Origin: Clostridiales bacterium UBA7103
Lineage (GTDB): Bacteria > Bacillota > Clostridia > Oscillospirales > Oscillospiraceae
Direction: 5' to 3'
Assembly: GCA_002493305.1 (NCBI GenBank)
Contig: DKYJ01000018.1
Span: 37,194-43,213 of the forward strand
Length of the DNA stretch: 6,020 nt
The notes under the pieces are model-generated. The model made no database searches. It had not been told where the DNA came from and worked only from the letters and a program-made list of their open reading frames with translations. Shown here in pieces: positions 4,942-6,020 of this stretch. The position numbers and the translations under genes are program-made. The number at the start of each line of letters is the position of its first letter. Within the stretch, counting starts at the first letter, position 1.

Positions 4942-6020
4942 ATGGAAAAACGCCCCAATATTCTACGGCTCGCGTCTAAGATCTGTCTTGAGGGTCTGAC
5001 CTACACCGGTGTCACCTATAACGACCCCGAATACAAGATCCTTGAGCCCATTGTCACTGACGATATGTGCCATGTTATGATGCACATGCGTCTTGAAGCC
5101 CCACGCACTGTGGAGGATATCGCCCGCCGCAGCAAAAGAAGCGTGGAGCACACTCAGCAGCAGCTTGACCAGCTGGTGGATACCGGTGTTATCCGCGTGC
5201 GCTATCTGGACAATGAGCCTGGGTACTACTATCCCATATGGGTGCCTGGCATCATGGAGGGCGTGCTGAGCAAAAACGAACAGTGCGAAAAGTACCCAGT
5301 GCTGGCCGAGTGCTTTGAGGAGTATACCCGCCGCAGGACTGAGCCTCTGCTTCCCTTTATGGGGCGCGGCATGTCCATGATGCGCGTAATGCCCGTTCAG
5401 AGCGCTGTTGAGAACAACTCCCGCACGGCTACATATGACGAGCTGTCCACCCTTATTGAAAACGCCAAGGCTATCTCCGTCGGCCCCTGTTCCTGCCGCC
5501 GTACCCGCCGCATCATGGGCGAGGGCTGCGGCCATCTTGAAGATGATATGTGCATGTACCTCAATGACAACGCCATTCATTTCTCCAAGACCGGCGAGCA
5601 TAGGCTTGTCTCCAAGGAGGAGGCGTATGAGATACTCAAGCGTGCCGAGGATAACGGCCTTGTCCACGAGATAAATCAGGCTCCCGGCTTTGAGGACGCT
5701 TCCGCCATCTGCAACTGCTGCAGCTGCTCCTGCTTCTCCCTGCGTTTTGCCTCGATGTTCCGCCGCCCGGACGGTATGCGCTCCAACTATAAGGCTGTTA
5801 TTGACAAAAACAACTGCGTGGCCTGCGGCCAGTGCGTTGAAAACTGCCAGACCAACGCCCTGAAGCTCGGTCAAAAGCTGTGCGAGATAATTCCTGAGGA
5901 GAAGGACGATCCTTACCTCGACGTAAAGACCAGCATGCTGAAAAAGTCCACATATAACCCCGATTACCGCACCACACGCAGTGATGTGGTCGAGAGCGGC
6001 ACCGCCCCCTGCAAGACCGC
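4942..6020 (+). CDS. Iron-sulfur/flavin oxidoreductase, N-terminal part (GltD-like fusion predicted)
   Basis: The frame is open to the window end (359 complete codons), so the gene is cut at its 3' side. ATG 4942 has AGAGGTG 7 nt upstream. In order: a probable winged-helix-like domain (about 35-95; RTVEDIARRSKRSVEHTQQQ, then LVDTGVIRV); a cysteine-rich domain (about 175-270) with CSCR (C183, C185), C196, C204, KEEAYEILKRAEDNGLVHEIN and CNCCSCSC (C257, C259, C260, C262, C264); and a ferredoxin-like [4Fe-4S] motif CVACGQCVENC (C292, C295, C298, C302), followed by TNAL. The last visible residues, SGTAPCKT with C357, resemble the start of the glutamate-synthase small-chain-like module (usually APCK-x-A-C-P...), so an FAD/NAD(P)H domain probably follows outside the window. 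Such proteins move electrons between NAD(P)H, flavin and iron-sulfur clusters in the cytoplasm; the acceptor is unknown. The wHTH-like part could be structural rather than DNA-binding. It is a single-gene unit as far as visible, with its own promoter. The iron-sulfur call is secure; the flavin fusion is inferred. Confidence 0.8.
   Translation, partial: MEKRPNILRLASKICLEGLTYTGVTYNDPEYKILEPIVTDDMCHVMMHMRLEAPRTVEDIARRSKRSVEHTQQQLDQLVDTGVIRVRYLDNEPGYYYPIWVPGIMEGVLSKNEQCEKYPVLAECFEEYTRRRTEPLLPFMGRGMSMMRVMPVQSAVENNSRTATYDELSTLIENAKAISVGPCSCRRTRRIMGEGCGHLEDDMCMYLNDNAIHFSKTGEHRLVSKEEAYEILKRAEDNGLVHEINQAPGFEDASAICNCCSCSCFSLRFASMFRRPDGMRSNYKAVIDKNNCVACGQCVENCQTNALKLGQKLCEIIPEEKDDPYLDVKTSMLKKSTYNPDYRTTRSDVVESGTAPCKT

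Noticed and set aside
4716..4979. A small plus-strand open frame after the HAD gene.
   Set aside because: It runs through the rho-independent terminator and the next promoter and into the next gene in another frame; there is no ribosome binding site.
4963..5874. A 303-codon open frame on the minus strand, opposite the iron-sulfur oxidoreductase.
   Set aside because: It lies antisense to a gene with clear Cys motifs, promoter and ribosome binding site. Its translation is Ala/His/Gly-rich with no recognisable domain, typical of a codon-bias shadow.

Overview
The window looks like chromosomal DNA of an anaerobic, endospore-forming Bacillota (Clostridia). Three things suggest this: an alpha/beta-type small acid-soluble spore protein, Gram-positive style promoters (TTGACA/TATAAT-like boxes) with AGGAG-type ribosome binding sites, and a ferredoxin-type flavin oxidoreductase. 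The moderately high G+C content of the coding regions fits gut Oscillospirales/Oscillospiraceae, but that placement is an inference from general appearance, not from a marker gene.

Layout. 1-387 is the C-terminal end of a sodium-dependent (NSS/SNF family) transporter. It is followed by a perfect 17-bp hairpin (408-445) that can terminate transcription from both sides, because the spore protein gene at 532-732 points towards it from the minus strand. From about 863 onward everything runs on the plus strand in three transcription units, each with its own sigma-A-like promoter: (i) an octopine/nopaline-dehydrogenase-family oxidoreductase (971-2050); (ii) a two-gene operon of a P1B-type ATPase homologue (2190-4181) and a HAD-IB hydrolase (4168-4731), overlapping by 14 nt and closed by a rho-independent terminator (4745-4774); (iii) the N-terminal part of a large cysteine-rich iron-sulfur/flavin oxidoreductase (4942 to beyond the window end).

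The most striking item is the P-type ATPase homologue. It keeps the full membrane and cytoplasmic architecture of Zn/Cd-type P1B ATPases in an uninterrupted 663-codon frame, yet nearly every signature motif is altered. The invariant phosphorylated Asp of DKTGT is Cys (CKTGI), CPC is SPS, TGES is TGEK, the N-domain HP is HG, and GDGxND is GDADTD. The TM5 lysine and a TM6 acidic residue, diagnostic of the Zn/Cd subgroup, appear to be retained. It is therefore probably a pseudo-ATPase that cannot run the normal aspartyl-phosphate cycle. It is expressed from a promoter with a perfect -35 box, through a leader that can fold into two abutting hairpins just before the ribosome binding site, and it is translationally overlapped with a HAD phosphatase whose catalytic residues are intact. 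I see no mobile element, CRISPR array, tRNA or rRNA in the window.
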